This document shows positions 36,657 through 45,409 of a DNA stretch of 64,000 nt, piece after piece. Each line of letters begins with the position of its first letter. Position 1 is the stretch's first letter. The stretch is from Leptothermofonsia sichuanensis E412 (GTDB lineage Bacteria; Cyanobacteriota; Cyanobacteriia; Leptolyngbyales; Leptolyngbyaceae): positions 4,154,001 to 4,218,000 of the forward strand of contig NZ_CP072600.1 of the NCBI RefSeq assembly GCF_019891175.1, read 5' to 3'. The position numbers and the translations under genes were made by a program. A model generated the notes under the pieces. It searched no databases, had not been told where the DNA came from, and was given only the letters and a program-made list of their open reading frames with translations.

Positions 36657-37514
36657 TTGAACAATGAAGATCTGCTGGATAGGTTTTTAAGCATCTACGG
36701 TGTGAGACCCGATTCTGGATCTGGATTTAATGTATTGGTTGAAATGGTAATGTTAGACAACCCAACCTCAACAAGAAGTTTGTATAACTGCACGGCCTCC
36801 AACTGGGTTCGAGGAGAACCCAGTTCTTTATCAGATTTCACGGCTCGCCCAATCGTCCTGGGGCTGTGTGAACCCGTTTCGGACTTGCGCGTGCTTGACC
36901 TGGGTTGTGGTGAAGGCTATTGCAGTCGTGAGTTACGGCGGCGGGGAGCCAGCGAGGTTATTGGCATTGATTTGTCTGAGAAGATGATTGAGGCTGCCTG
37001 CTTGCAGGAGCAGGTGGATCCATTAGGGATCCGCTACGAAGTCGGATGTGCAACCAATCTGAGCCAATTTGGCGATCGCACGTTTGATCTGGTAGTGGCT
37101 GTTTTCCTCTTCAATTACCTGACGACGGCCCAAACCCAGGAATGTATGGCAGAGGTCGCCCGCATTCTCCGTCCAGGTGGGCGATTCGTTTTCAGCGTTC
37201 CCCATCCTTCTTTTCCCTACATGCGGGAAGCCAGGTATCCGTTCTACTTTCGAGTTGAAGGAAGTGGCTATTTTAGTAGCCGCGATCATAAATTTGCGGG
37301 TCAAATCTGGAAGCGAGATGGGTCATGGCTCGATGTTCAGCTTGTCCACAAGACGTTTGAGGATTACTTTGATGCTCTGAGTAGTGCTGGTTTCAAGACT
37401 CTACCAGTTCTGCGTGAACTCCGTGTTACACCAGAGCATGTTTCCCTGGATGAGGCATTTTTTGGTCCGTTGATTGATGTTCCACTTCATGTTGCTATGC
37501 AGGTATCGCGATGA
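36657..37514 (+). CDS. Class I SAM-dependent methyltransferase
   Basis: A 285-residue Rossmann-fold methyltransferase. Motif I is LRVLDLGCGEGYCSRELRRRG (about residues 77-97), with the acidic residue in VIGIDLSEKMIEAA. Motif II/III is FDLVVAVFLFNYL, and RILRPGGRFVFSVPHPSF is the motif usual in small-molecule methyltransferases. The target may be O, N or C of a small molecule. The frame opens with TTG at 36657; an internal ATG at 36744 is possible and neither has a strong ribosome-binding site. The stop overlaps the next gene's ATG (ATGA), so translation is coupled to the diiron oxidase. Confidence 0.85.
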   Translation: MNNEDLLDRFLSIYGVRPDSGSGFNVLVEMVMLDNPTSTRSLYNCTASNWVRGEPSSLSDFTARPIVLGLCEPVSDLRVLDLGCGEGYCSRELRRRGASEVIGIDLSEKMIEAACLQEQVDPLGIRYEVGCATNLSQFGDRTFDLVVAVFLFNYLTTAQTQECMAEVARILRPGGRFVFSVPHPSFPYMREARYPFYFRVEGSGYFSSRDHKFAGQIWKRDGSWLDVQLVHKTFEDYFDALSSAGFKTLPVLRELRVTPEHVSLDEAFFGPLIDVPLHVAMQVSR

Positions 37515-38239
37515 ACCCATTATCTTCTTCTGTGATGCAATCTTTCCGTGAGCTAACGGGCATTCATCCTCTATGGAATCACCCATTTCTGGTGCGGTGT
37601 CGGACTGAACAACTAACTTTCACGGAAGTCCAGATCCTTGCCGTTCAGATGTACAAGTTTTCTAAGGAGTTCAATCGCATCCTGGGGGGTATTCTATCCT
37701 GTTGCCCGGATGAAAGTGCCCAGCTTGTTATCCTGGATAACTTGTTTGATGAAATGGGTCGAGGGAATCCAGACTATGCCCATGCCGAATTGTTTCGCCG
37801 ATTTACCCGGTCTTTGGGCATCCAGGACGAAATGCTGGCAGCAATCCCTCCATCCCCTGAGACGGAAGCACTGGTTGAAACGTATTTGAAATTACCCCAC
37901 CAGTATGGTTATCTGGCAGCTCTGGGTGCGGTTTGTTTTGCCTCGGAAGGGATCGTGAGTACACTCTACAGTCAACTCTATCGAGGAATTGTCTGTGCTA
38001 CCCCCTTATCCCAGGATGCGTTAGCTTTTTTTGAAGTCCACATTGATGTGGATGATGGTCATGCGGCAAATCTGGCAGCCATTCTGGAGCATCGAATCGC
38101 AACGAATGAAGAGGCAATTGAAGTGAATCGGGCAATTCTTGAAGCCATGGATGCTCGAGTTCAATTCTTTGATGGCATTCAGCGTCAGGTAATGGAGGCT
38201 CAGTCCTCAATGGAACCACTGTTGCTTGCCAGCGTATAG
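37511..38239 (+). CDS. Haem-oxygenase-like diiron oxidase (HDO superfamily)
   Basis: A 242-residue all-helical protein of the TenA/PqqC/CADD-like fold. Candidate ligands follow the HDO pattern: Glu53 (FSKEFNRIL), Glu81 and His91 (FDEMGRGNPDYAHAELF), Glu146 (FASEGIVSTLY), and the H-x3-D-x2-H motif His177-Asp181-His184 (VHIDVDDGHAAN). HDO enzymes such as SznF, UndA and BesC carry out unusual oxidations in natural-product pathways. The start ATG overlaps the methyltransferase stop. With the divergent dioxygenase, two iron oxygenases and one methyltransferase act in one locus. The product is unknown. Confidence 0.78.
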   Translation: MNPLSSSVMQSFRELTGIHPLWNHPFLVRCRTEQLTFTEVQILAVQMYKFSKEFNRILGGILSCCPDESAQLVILDNLFDEMGRGNPDYAHAELFRRFTRSLGIQDEMLAAIPPSPETEALVETYLKLPHQYGYLAALGAVCFASEGIVSTLYSQLYRGIVCATPLSQDALAFFEVHIDVDDGHAANLAAILEHRIATNEEAIEVNRAILEAMDARVQFFDGIQRQVMEAQSSMEPLLLASV

Positions 38240-38248
38240 TCTCCAGCA

Positions 38249-38352
38249 GTGAGATTGATTTAGAGGTTTGTGCAGATTTTGCCAGATCCGGTTGATTTTG
38301 GATTTTAGCTGGCTTCCATAAGCTGAAATCCAAAATCTAAAATAAATCTCAC
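38249..38352. repeat. Palindromic 104-bp element with inner hairpin, MITE- or terminator-like
   Basis: The outer arms GTGAGATTGATTT (38249-38261) and AAATAAATCTCAC (38340-38352) pair with one mismatch. The inner arms GATTTTGGATTTTAGCT (38294-38310) and AGCTGAAATCCAAAATC (38321-38337) also pair with one mismatch. It starts 9 bases after the diiron oxidase stop and ends 42 bases before the HNOBA gene, so it may also serve as a transcription boundary. Confidence 0.65.
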
Positions 38353-38394
38353 TCGCTTACCACATTAACTCGCTGATCAGCGATTGGAGTTAGG

Positions 38395-41196
38395 GTGTCT
38401 ACTGAAACCACTTCTCAACCAGTCCCCAAGCCAGTAGATCTAGCCAGTGTTTCCCCTGGCTTTAGCCTGCCGCCCCAACAATTTGCAGCAGTATTTCCAT
38501 TCCATATCGTCTTTAACCGAAAGCTTGAAATCCTTCAAATAGGCAATGGTTTGCAACAGGTTTATCCCAGCCTATCGATAGGAGCACCGTTTGGGCAGCA
38601 TTTTCAAATTAACCGTCCTGGAATTCAGACCACATTTGAATCGATTCAACAGCATACGCGATCGCTGTTTATGCTGGAATCGTTGCAGAATGGGATGCAA
38701 CTTAAAGGGCAAATGGTGTATGTCTGTGAGCCTGAGGTGATTGTTTTTTTAGGATCTCCCTGGATCACTCAAATTGCATCTCTAAAGGCATTCGGACTAT
38801 CACTGAAAGACTTTGCGATTCACGATCCGATTGCAGACTTTCTGTTTTTGCTTCAGGCTCAAAACACAGCCCTGGCCGATGCCAAAAAATTGACTGATCA
38901 ACTGACGCAGCAACGATCAGAACTACGCAAAACTAATCAAAAACTGGCTGCGCAGTATGCAGTTACCCATATCCTTGCAGAAGCATCCTGCTTTAATCAG
39001 GCAATTGTAAAGATCCTGGAGGCAATTGGTCATGCCCTGGATTGGCAATTAGGCGCACTGTGGGTAGTAGACGGGGGTAACCGTTCCCTCCAATGTCAGG
39101 AACTATGGCAGGCTAACCCAGAGCAATACGTTGAATTTACACGCATAAATCGTCAAGTTCAATTTGCTTCCGGTGTGGGATTACCAGGGCAGGTCTGGCA
39201 ATCTGGGGAGGCTGTTTGGGTCGAAGACCTTTGTATGGAGCATGCCTCACCCCGCAGTGCAGCAGCACATGCTGATGGAGTTCATGGTGGATTTGCTCTG
39301 CCAATCAAGCATGGTAGTCAAGTGATTGGGGTCATGGAGTTTTTCAGCCATAAGACCTGCCAGCCAGACGACGGATTGCTTGAAATGATGGCTGACATCG
39401 GGATTAAAATTGGTCAGTTTGTTCAGCGCAAACAAACCGAAGAAGCACTGCTAAAGCAGATAGAAATCTCTGCTGGATTGAAATCAATTCTTGACAGTAT
39501 GGGAGATGCTGTTCTGGTTGCGGACGAAAATGAAAAGTTCTTAGTATTTAATCCAGCCGCAGAACGCATGTTTGGAAGTCGGGCAGTCAATTTGAAGCAG
39601 TGGTTTCAAGAGTTAGGGCTTTGTCTACCAAATTGTCCGACCCCCTGGGATATGGATCATTTTCCCCTCAAACGGTCTATCCGGGGCGAGGATGTCAACG
39701 ATGTGGAGATGTTAATTCATCATCCCAACGCTCCAGATGGGCTTTGGATTACGGTGACTGGCAGACCACTCAGAGACCAGCATGGAAATCTGAAAGGGGG
39801 GGTGATTGTGTGCCGGGATATTACCGAACGGAAACAGGTAGAAGAAAAATTGCTGCACGATGCCTACCATGACGGATTAACCGGGTTAGCCAACCGGGCA
39901 CTCTTTATGGAGCGCCTGCAGCGGGCGATCGCCTCAACAAAACAACATAAAAATCATATGTTTTCGGTCCTGTTTCTGGATCTGGATCGCTTTAAGGTCA
40001 TTAATGATAGTCTGGGTCATATTGTGGGCGATCAACTTCTGATTGCGATTTCCCGCCGACTGGAAGCTTGCTTGAGACCCAGAGATACCATTGCCCGTCT
40101 GGGTGGTGATGAATTTGCCATCTTGCTTGAAAATCTACACGACAGTTCAGATGCTATTCAGATAGCGGAACGATTACAAAAGGCGCTTGTGCAGCCATTT
40201 GATCTGAATGGAATTGAAATATTTGCCAGCATCAGCATTGGTATTGCCAGCAGCACCATTCACTATGACCATCCCCAGGAGCTTTTGCGAGATGCGGATA
40301 CCGCGATGTATCACGCGAAGGCGCTGGGCAAATCCCGTTACCAGATCTTTGACAAAACGATGCACACCCGGGCAGTCACCCTGTTACAGATAGAAACTGA
40401 CCTGCGGCGCGCGATTGAGCGGCAAGAGTTTCGCTTACACTATCAACCAATTGTAAACCTGCACACCCATCAGATTATGGGGTTTGAGGCGTTAATTCGC
40501 TGGCATCATCCAGAGCGAGGACTTATTTCGCCAGCAGAATTTATTCCCATTGCTGAAGAGACGGGGTTGATCATTCCGATCGATCTGTGGTTATTGCGAG
40601 AAGCCTGTCACCAAATGCGGCACTGGCAAATGCAACTTCCTCAGGCAACCCATTTCACCATCAGTGTCAATATTTCCGGCAAGCAGTTTTCACAGCCGAA
40701 TTTGATTGAGCAGGTAAAGCATATTTTACGAGAAACAGGCCTGGATGCCTGCTGTTTAAAGCTGGAGATTACTGAGAGCGTTTTAGTGGCAAATGCAGAT
40801 ATTGCAATCCGCATGCTTCAGCAGTTGCAGGCTTTAGGTATTCAACTATCAATTGATGATTTTGGAACCGGATATTCGTCCCTCAGCTATCTGCATCGAT
40901 TTCCAATGAATACCTTGAAAATTGATCGATCGTTTACAAAGAGTATTGGTGCTGATCCGAAAAAGTTGGGGATTATAAAGACAGTAGTATCCCTTGCCCA
41001 AAATCTGGGCATGGATGTGATTGCTGAAGGCGTGGAAACATCAGAGCAGGTATCTCAACTGAAAGTATTGAACTGCACATCAGCTCAGGGTTTTTTCTTT
41101 TCTAAACCATTGGATGAGAAAACAGCCCAGGGTTTGATCTCCAAAGAGCCTCAAATAGAAGTCTCTACCCCGGTCAACGGATTGGTGAATGCTTAG
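38395..41196 (+). CDS. HNOBA - GAF - PAS - GGDEF - EAL protein
   Basis: A 933-residue signalling protein for cyclic di-GMP turnover. The N-terminal about 170 residues are an HNOBA (haem-NO-binding associated) domain (FPFHIVFNRKLEILQIGNGL, LFMLESLQNGMQLKGQMVYV, FAIHDPIADFLFLLQ). A short coiled coil, a GAF domain (about 190-350) and a PAS domain (about 360-480) follow. The GGDEF domain has LGGDEFAIL intact, and the EAL domain has FEALIRWHHPERG and DDFGTGYSSLSYL, so both synthase and phosphodiesterase activities are possible. The start is GTG at 38395 with GGAG upstream. The H-NOX gene follows after 47 bases, so NO sensing is likely to act on this enzyme. Confidence 0.92.
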   Translation: MSTETTSQPVPKPVDLASVSPGFSLPPQQFAAVFPFHIVFNRKLEILQIGNGLQQVYPSLSIGAPFGQHFQINRPGIQTTFESIQQHTRSLFMLESLQNGMQLKGQMVYVCEPEVIVFLGSPWITQIASLKAFGLSLKDFAIHDPIADFLFLLQAQNTALADAKKLTDQLTQQRSELRKTNQKLAAQYAVTHILAEASCFNQAIVKILEAIGHALDWQLGALWVVDGGNRSLQCQELWQANPEQYVEFTRINRQVQFASGVGLPGQVWQSGEAVWVEDLCMEHASPRSAAAHADGVHGGFALPIKHGSQVIGVMEFFSHKTCQPDDGLLEMMADIGIKIGQFVQRKQTEEALLKQIEISAGLKSILDSMGDAVLVADENEKFLVFNPAAERMFGSRAVNLKQWFQELGLCLPNCPTPWDMDHFPLKRSIRGEDVNDVEMLIHHPNAPDGLWITVTGRPLRDQHGNLKGGVIVCRDITERKQVEEKLLHDAYHDGLTGLANRALFMERLQRAIASTKQHKNHMFSVLFLDLDRFKVINDSLGHIVGDQLLIAISRRLEACLRPRDTIARLGGDEFAILLENLHDSSDAIQIAERLQKALVQPFDLNGIEIFASISIGIASSTIHYDHPQELLRDADTAMYHAKALGKSRYQIFDKTMHTRAVTLLQIETDLRRAIERQEFRLHYQPIVNLHTHQIMGFEALIRWHHPERGLISPAEFIPIAEETGLIIPIDLWLLREACHQMRHWQMQLPQATHFTISVNISGKQFSQPNLIEQVKHILRETGLDACCLKLEITESVLVANADIAIRMLQQLQALGIQLSIDDFGTGYSSLSYLHRFPMNTLKIDRSFTKSIGADPKKLGIIKTVVSLAQNLGMDVIAEGVETSEQVSQLKVLNCTSAQGFFFSKPLDEKTAQGLISKEPQIEVSTPVNGLVNA

Positions 41197-41243
41197 TCTA
41201 TCGAAGTGCCCTTTAATGCCCTCTAAAGAGTCAGGAGATTTTT

Positions 41244-41810
41244 ATGTACGGATTGGTCAACAAAGCAATTGAAGACATGGTTTGTAGTCATTTTGGTGAA
41301 GAAACCTGGCAAACCATTAAACAGCAGGCTGAAATTGAAAGTGATACGTTCATCAGTATGGAAGCCTATCCTGATGATATCACCCATCGACTGGTGAAAG
41401 CCGCAAGTCAGGTTCTGGGGCTATCTTCTTCAGAAATTATGCAGGCATTTGGAGAATACTGGGTTCAGTATACGGCTCAGGAAGGCTATGGTGAAATGCT
41501 GGAGATGAGTGGAGATAATTTGCCGGAGTTTCTGCAAAACCTGGATAATCTCCATGCTCGCGTAGGTGTGAGTTTTCCCCAGCTTAAACCGCCTTCATTT
41601 GAATGCACGGATTTGGAGGATGAATCTCTGAGTCTGCACTACCGCTCCATGCGAGAGGGGCTGGCTCCTATGGTGATTGGTCTGGTGAAAGGATTGGGAG
41701 CCCGGTTTGATACAGAAGTTGATGTGACTCAAATGGAGAAACGGTCTGAGGGAGCGGAGCATGACACATTTTTAGTCAAATACAAACCGAACGAAAGTAC
41801 ACCTGCTTAG
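41244..41810 (+). CDS. H-NOX haem nitric oxide/oxygen sensor
   Basis: Stand-alone H-NOX domain protein, 188 residues. [13 protein letters not shown] at the N-terminus, the proximal haem ligand His104 in [15 protein letters not shown], and the haem-propionate motif Y-x-S-x-R (Tyr133, Ser135, Arg137 in HYRSMREGL) are all present. The sequence is very like the structurally characterised Nostoc H-NOX. It has AGGAG before the ATG. Soluble H-NOX proteins bind NO and regulate HNOBA-type partners; one lies on each side of this gene. Confidence 0.96.
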   Translation: MYGLVNKAIEDMVCSHFGEETWQTIKQQAEIESDTFISMEAYPDDITHRLVKAASQVLGLSSSEIMQAFGEYWVQYTAQEGYGEMLEMSGDNLPEFLQNLDNLHARVGVSFPQLKPPSFECTDLEDESLSLHYRSMREGLAPMVIGLVKGLGARFDTEVDVTQMEKRSEGAEHDTFLVKYKPNESTPA

Positions 41811-42310
41811 TGGTTTTGGGGTGGTGCTACATCACAGGATGAATTGGAAGTGTTCAATTCATCCAATGCCAAATTCATCCCCAAAACCAGCAATGTTATT
41901 ATCTACCTGTTGATGATCAGAAACTTTGCGAACCAGTTTTCAGAATTGTGGATTCAGTTTCACTAGCTGTATAGGCCGGTTTAATGGCGTACTCATCAGT
42001 CTTATGGCGACATTGATGGGTTGGTGCATCTGTATAGTGATCCTATTTGGGTTGTGAGAAAGCATTCCTGAGGAATCCTTTCTCACAAAGCCTCTCACTC
42101 TCACAACTGATTTTAGGACCGCTATATAACCTGATTGAGTTAATAATTCTGCTTTAACAAAGCAGGAATGCCCTGGAGGGCTGTCAAGAGCTATTTTGTG
42201 GGTTGAAAACCCCAAAATAGTAACCCTTTCCTGATCCTGGACTCACAATTTCAGGATTGACAAGCCGCTGGTGCTGGCATTCGTCTGCTGAACTCGTTTG
42301 AGAATTTACC
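41811..42310. other. Intergenic region between H-NOX and HNOBA kinase genes, with a hairpin
   Basis: About 500 bases. 42191-42220 forms a strong imperfect hairpin (CTATTTTGTGGGTT paired with AACCCCAAAATAG), 90 bases before the kinase start. It has no T-run, so it may be a leader structure rather than a terminator. Nothing codes here. Confidence 0.5.
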
Positions 42311-43810
42311 ATGGTCACTGCTCATCTCAGCCTTCCTCCCCATTTATTTGCGAAGGCGTTTCCATTCCATTTTGTGTTTAACAGTAATCGAGAGATTATT
42401 CAGGCGGGCGATGTTTTGCAACGCCTCAGCCCTGAACCAATGATAAACAGTGTACTGGAGCACCATTTTCAGATTACTCGTCCAAATATACCATTAGATT
42501 TTGAAGCCATTAAAAAACAGTCGCGATCGCTGTTTATGCTTGAGTCCCTGCATAATGGAATGCAGCTTAAAGGGCAAATGATGTATGTCGAGAACCAGGA
42601 CACCATTTTCTTTCTTGGCTCTCCCTGGGTCACTGACACTGCCAGTCTGGGAACTTTTGGTGTCAAGCTTAAAGATTTTGCGATTCACGATCCGATTGTT
42701 GATTTCCTGTTTCTGCTGCAAACAAAAAATACTGCTCTGGCTGATGCCAAGAAACTGACAGACGAATTAACTCAGCAGCGAGCGCAGTTGCGAAGTGCGT
42801 TACAACTCAAGGAAAGTCTGGCAAATATTGCTGAAGCTCAGGCTCAGAAACTGGAGCAGGCTCTGAAAGAACTTCAGCAGACTCAGACTCAGTTAATTCA
42901 GACTGAGAAAATGTCCAGTCTGGGGCAACTGGTTGCAGGAATTGCCCATGAGATTAATAATCCGGTCAACTTCATTCACGGTAATTTGAAACATGTGGAT
43001 GACTACGCTAAAGATCTGCTGGAGCTTCTGAAGCTTTATCAAAAGTACTATGCCCAACCTGTTCCAGCGATTCAAGAACACATGGATGAAGTTGATCTGG
43101 AATTTCTGCTGGAGGATTTTCCTAAAATCCTGACTTCAATGAAGATAGGGTGTGACCGGATTCGTCAAATTGTGCTGTCCCTGCGCAATTTCTCTCGTTT
43201 AGACGAGGCAGAAATGAAGCAGGTGGATATCCATGAGGGAATTGATAGTACGTTGCTAATTTTGCAGCACCGACTTAAGCCTAGAGGGGAATATCCTGAG
43301 ATCCAGGTAGTGAAGAATTATGGAAATTTGCCCCTGGTAGAATGTTCTGCCAGTCAAATCAACCAGGTGTTTATGAATCTAATTAGCAATGCGATCGATG
43401 CTCTGGAAACTTACAATAGCCAGCGATCGCTTGCTGATCTGAATAGGAATCCCAGCCAGATTACAATTACGACCGAAGTTTTGAAGCCAAATCGAGTCAC
43501 TATCCGAATTGCAGACAATGGACCAGGAATGCCAGAATCAGTCCGGGAACGGTTGTTTGAACCCTTTTTTACAACCAAGCCCATTGGCAAGGGAACAGGG
43601 CTGGGACTATCCATCAGCTATCAAATTGTGGTCGAGAAGCATGGAGGCTCCATCTGGTGCGTATCTCAACCGGGATGTGGATCCGAGTTCTGGATTGAAA
43701 TCCCTATATTTTTTGAATGCCAGATTCCTAACTATGCCATAGCCTGTGAGTCAAACCTCCTGGTTGTAGCCAGGGATACGGAGGCGGAATCTAGCTTGCA
43801 GGTCAATTAA
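42311..43810 (+). CDS. HNOBA-domain sensor histidine kinase
   Basis: A 499-residue kinase. The N-terminal HNOBA domain (FPFHFVFNSNREII, LFMLESLHNGMQLKGQMMYV, FAIHDPIVDFLFLLQ) is a clear paralogue of the one in the GGDEF-EAL protein. A coiled coil (about 150-200) leads to a HisKA region with phospho-acceptor His in GIAHEINNPVNFIHG. The ATPase domain has N-box NLISNAIDALE, ADNGPGMPE, FEPFFTTKPIGKGTGLGLSI and a final GSEFWIEIP. No response regulator lies next to it. It is inferred to be regulated by the H-NOX upstream. Confidence 0.92.
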   Translation: MVTAHLSLPPHLFAKAFPFHFVFNSNREIIQAGDVLQRLSPEPMINSVLEHHFQITRPNIPLDFEAIKKQSRSLFMLESLHNGMQLKGQMMYVENQDTIFFLGSPWVTDTASLGTFGVKLKDFAIHDPIVDFLFLLQTKNTALADAKKLTDELTQQRAQLRSALQLKESLANIAEAQAQKLEQALKELQQTQTQLIQTEKMSSLGQLVAGIAHEINNPVNFIHGNLKHVDDYAKDLLELLKLYQKYYAQPVPAIQEHMDEVDLEFLLEDFPKILTSMKIGCDRIRQIVLSLRNFSRLDEAEMKQVDIHEGIDSTLLILQHRLKPRGEYPEIQVVKNYGNLPLVECSASQINQVFMNLISNAIDALETYNSQRSLADLNRNPSQITITTEVLKPNRVTIRIADNGPGMPESVRERLFEPFFTTKPIGKGTGLGLSISYQIVVEKHGGSIWCVSQPGCGSEFWIEIPIFFECQIPNYAIACESNLLVVARDTEAESSLQVN

Positions 43811-44055
43811 AGAGTCCTGATGCCACCGATTCAAAAAAAGCAATCTGACAATTGAGCGATCGCAACGCGGTCAACCACGCACTTTCATTCAAAATACCAT
43901 TACATCTCTTTACCACGAACACATTGATGAAACCGCAACCTGCACCTTCTATCAGGCGTTTGATTGAGCTATGAGTAATGGTTAAATTCACTGAATGAGT
44001 AGAGCTGATGTTCTGAAGCGATCGCTCCTGTGCATTCAACTATTCACTTAAAACT

Positions 44056-44247
44056 TTATTTCAAGAGCCTGGTTACCCTGACATCGTATTCAGTGCATCG
44101 AGGGTGTTCATTTCTAGCCAGGTGTCGGGCAGTATCATTAGCAATTTTTCTAGATTCTGCGTCGATTTCGTAGCGGGTTGTTTCGCAGTGAGAAGCGGTG
44201 TCTGTCTGCTCAAGAATATCGACAAACACCTCATAAGTGTGAACCAT
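44056..44247 (-). CDS. Small soluble protein, unknown function
   Basis: 63 residues beginning MVHTYEVFVDILEQTDTASH, with an alternating charged pattern (ESRKIANDTARHLARNEHP) and ending DVRVTRLLK. The ribosome-binding site is excellent: AGGAGG ends 6 bases before the ATG, and no other frame in the region has one. It resembles no family I can name. Predicted as a compact alpha/beta protein. It stands alone between the histidine kinase and plsC. Confidence 0.65.
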   Translation of the reverse strand: MVHTYEVFVDILEQTDTASHCETTRYEIDAESRKIANDTARHLARNEHPRCTEYDVRVTRLLK

Positions 44248-44540
44248 GTTAAGCCTCCTCGTGCATTATGCAAACGATTGAGAATGGCATTAGTATAAGA
44301 AGTTGCCCAGGTGCATGTCTTCAGCAGACACAATTCTTTAGCTCCTGTTAACTAAATTAGAAATCCCTCTTAATATGAATTTAACTTTGAAGTGATTTGT
44401 AATATTTTTTCTTAATCCCATTCTCGAAACGGATAAACTCTAAGTCTAAGAACATCTCCTTCCCAGAGACTTGCCTGGAAAGGACACTTGGGCGGTTCTG
44501 CTCCTTTGTTTTCACAGCGGATCATAAATTGCTATATATT
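44248..44540. other. Spacer upstream of the structured element and plsC
   Basis: About 290 bases between the small protein's start and the structured element. It is AT-rich around 44340-44420 and probably carries promoters in both directions. No gene is supported. Confidence 0.4.
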
Positions 44541-44624
44541 CGGTGTGCGATAATCTCCAGATCTCCGGCATCTGTGAGATTTACTATACCAATCACGCAC
44601 CGCTCAACGAAATGCCGGAGATCT
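44541..44624 (+). ncRNA. Candidate structured RNA or palindromic element with pseudoknot topology
   Basis: The outer stem CGGTGTGCGAT (44541-44551) pairs with ATCACGCACCG (44592-44602) with one wobble and one mismatch. Nested inside, AATCTC-CAGAT pairs with ATCTG-T-GAGATT, leaving loop CTCCGGC. That loop is complementary to GCCGGAG (44614-44620) beyond the outer stem, which would form a pseudoknot. An alternative, mutually exclusive pairing is AGATCTCCGGCAT (44559-44571) with ATGCCGGAGATCT (44612-44624), 13 perfect pairs. It lies 63 bases before the plsC ATG. It may be a leader RNA or a relic of a transposon end; transcription is not shown. Confidence 0.4.
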
Positions 44625-44687
44625 TGGCTACCAGGTTGCACATCATGTTATATGGTTTGTTTGGGCTTACACAATCTGAAAACGTTT

Positions 44688-45326
44688 ATGAATAGAAATC
44701 GTGAGCCATTGGCAAGCTTAGTCCTTTACCACCTGTTCAAATGGTCAGTTGTAAGCCCTGTGCTGCATGTTTATTTGCGCGGACGTATTTACGGCGCAGA
44801 AAATGTGCCAAAAGATGGACCTCTAGTGATCGTCAGCAATCATGCCAGTGATTTTGACCCGCCCATCCTGTCCTGCTGTGTCCGTCGCCCGGTGGCATAT
44901 ATGGCGAAGGAAGAATTGTTTCGAGTGCCTGTACTGAAGCAGGCGATCGCGCTTTATGGGGCATATCCAGTCAAGAGAGGTTCTGCCGATCGCAGTGCCA
45001 TTCGAGCTGCCCTGGATTCTCTCAAACAAGGATGGGCTGCCGGGGTGTTTATTACAGGGACTCGCACGCCCGATGGACGAGTTATTGACCCTAAACTGGG
45101 AGCCGCTCTGATCGCCGCAAAAGCGCAGGTTCCGTTATTACCAGTCAGCCTGTGGGGAACTCATGCGATTTTTCAAAAAGGCTCTGCGGTTCCCCATCCT
45201 GCTCCTGTCACAGTGAGGATTGGCACTTTGATTTCCCCCCCTGAGTCAACTGATCGGGATGTATTAGAAACGGTGACCCAACAGTGTGCAGATAGGATCA
45301 ACGCATTACATGCCCTGGGCAGGTAA
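44688..45326 (+). CDS. plsC: 1-acyl-sn-glycerol-3-phosphate acyltransferase family protein
   Basis: A 212-residue membrane-associated acyltransferase of phospholipid synthesis, PlsC/LPLAT type. The HX4D catalytic motif is in IVSNHASDFDPPIL. GAYPVKRGSADRSAIRAAL and GVFITGTRTPDGRV match the second and third motifs, although the usual Glu of the EGTR block is Thr here. VPLLPVSLWGTH is the fourth. ATG 44688 is preferred: the longer frame from 44529 would translate the upstream structured element. Acyl acceptor specificity is inferred from family membership. Confidence 0.85.
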   Translation: MNRNREPLASLVLYHLFKWSVVSPVLHVYLRGRIYGAENVPKDGPLVIVSNHASDFDPPILSCCVRRPVAYMAKEELFRVPVLKQAIALYGAYPVKRGSADRSAIRAALDSLKQGWAAGVFITGTRTPDGRVIDPKLGAALIAAKAQVPLLPVSLWGTHAIFQKGSAVPHPAPVTVRIGTLISPPESTDRDVLETVTQQCADRINALHALGR

Positions 45327-45409
45327 ACAGGCTCAAGGCCAGACTTGAACTGAAGGTAGACTGCACTTTTAGTGGAAAGTTGGGCGTTGTAAAGGGGGGC
45401 AGGCACAAC

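Noticed and set aside
44529-44687. N-terminal extension of plsC from the longest frame
   Set aside because: It runs through the structured palindromic element and is not acyltransferase-like.
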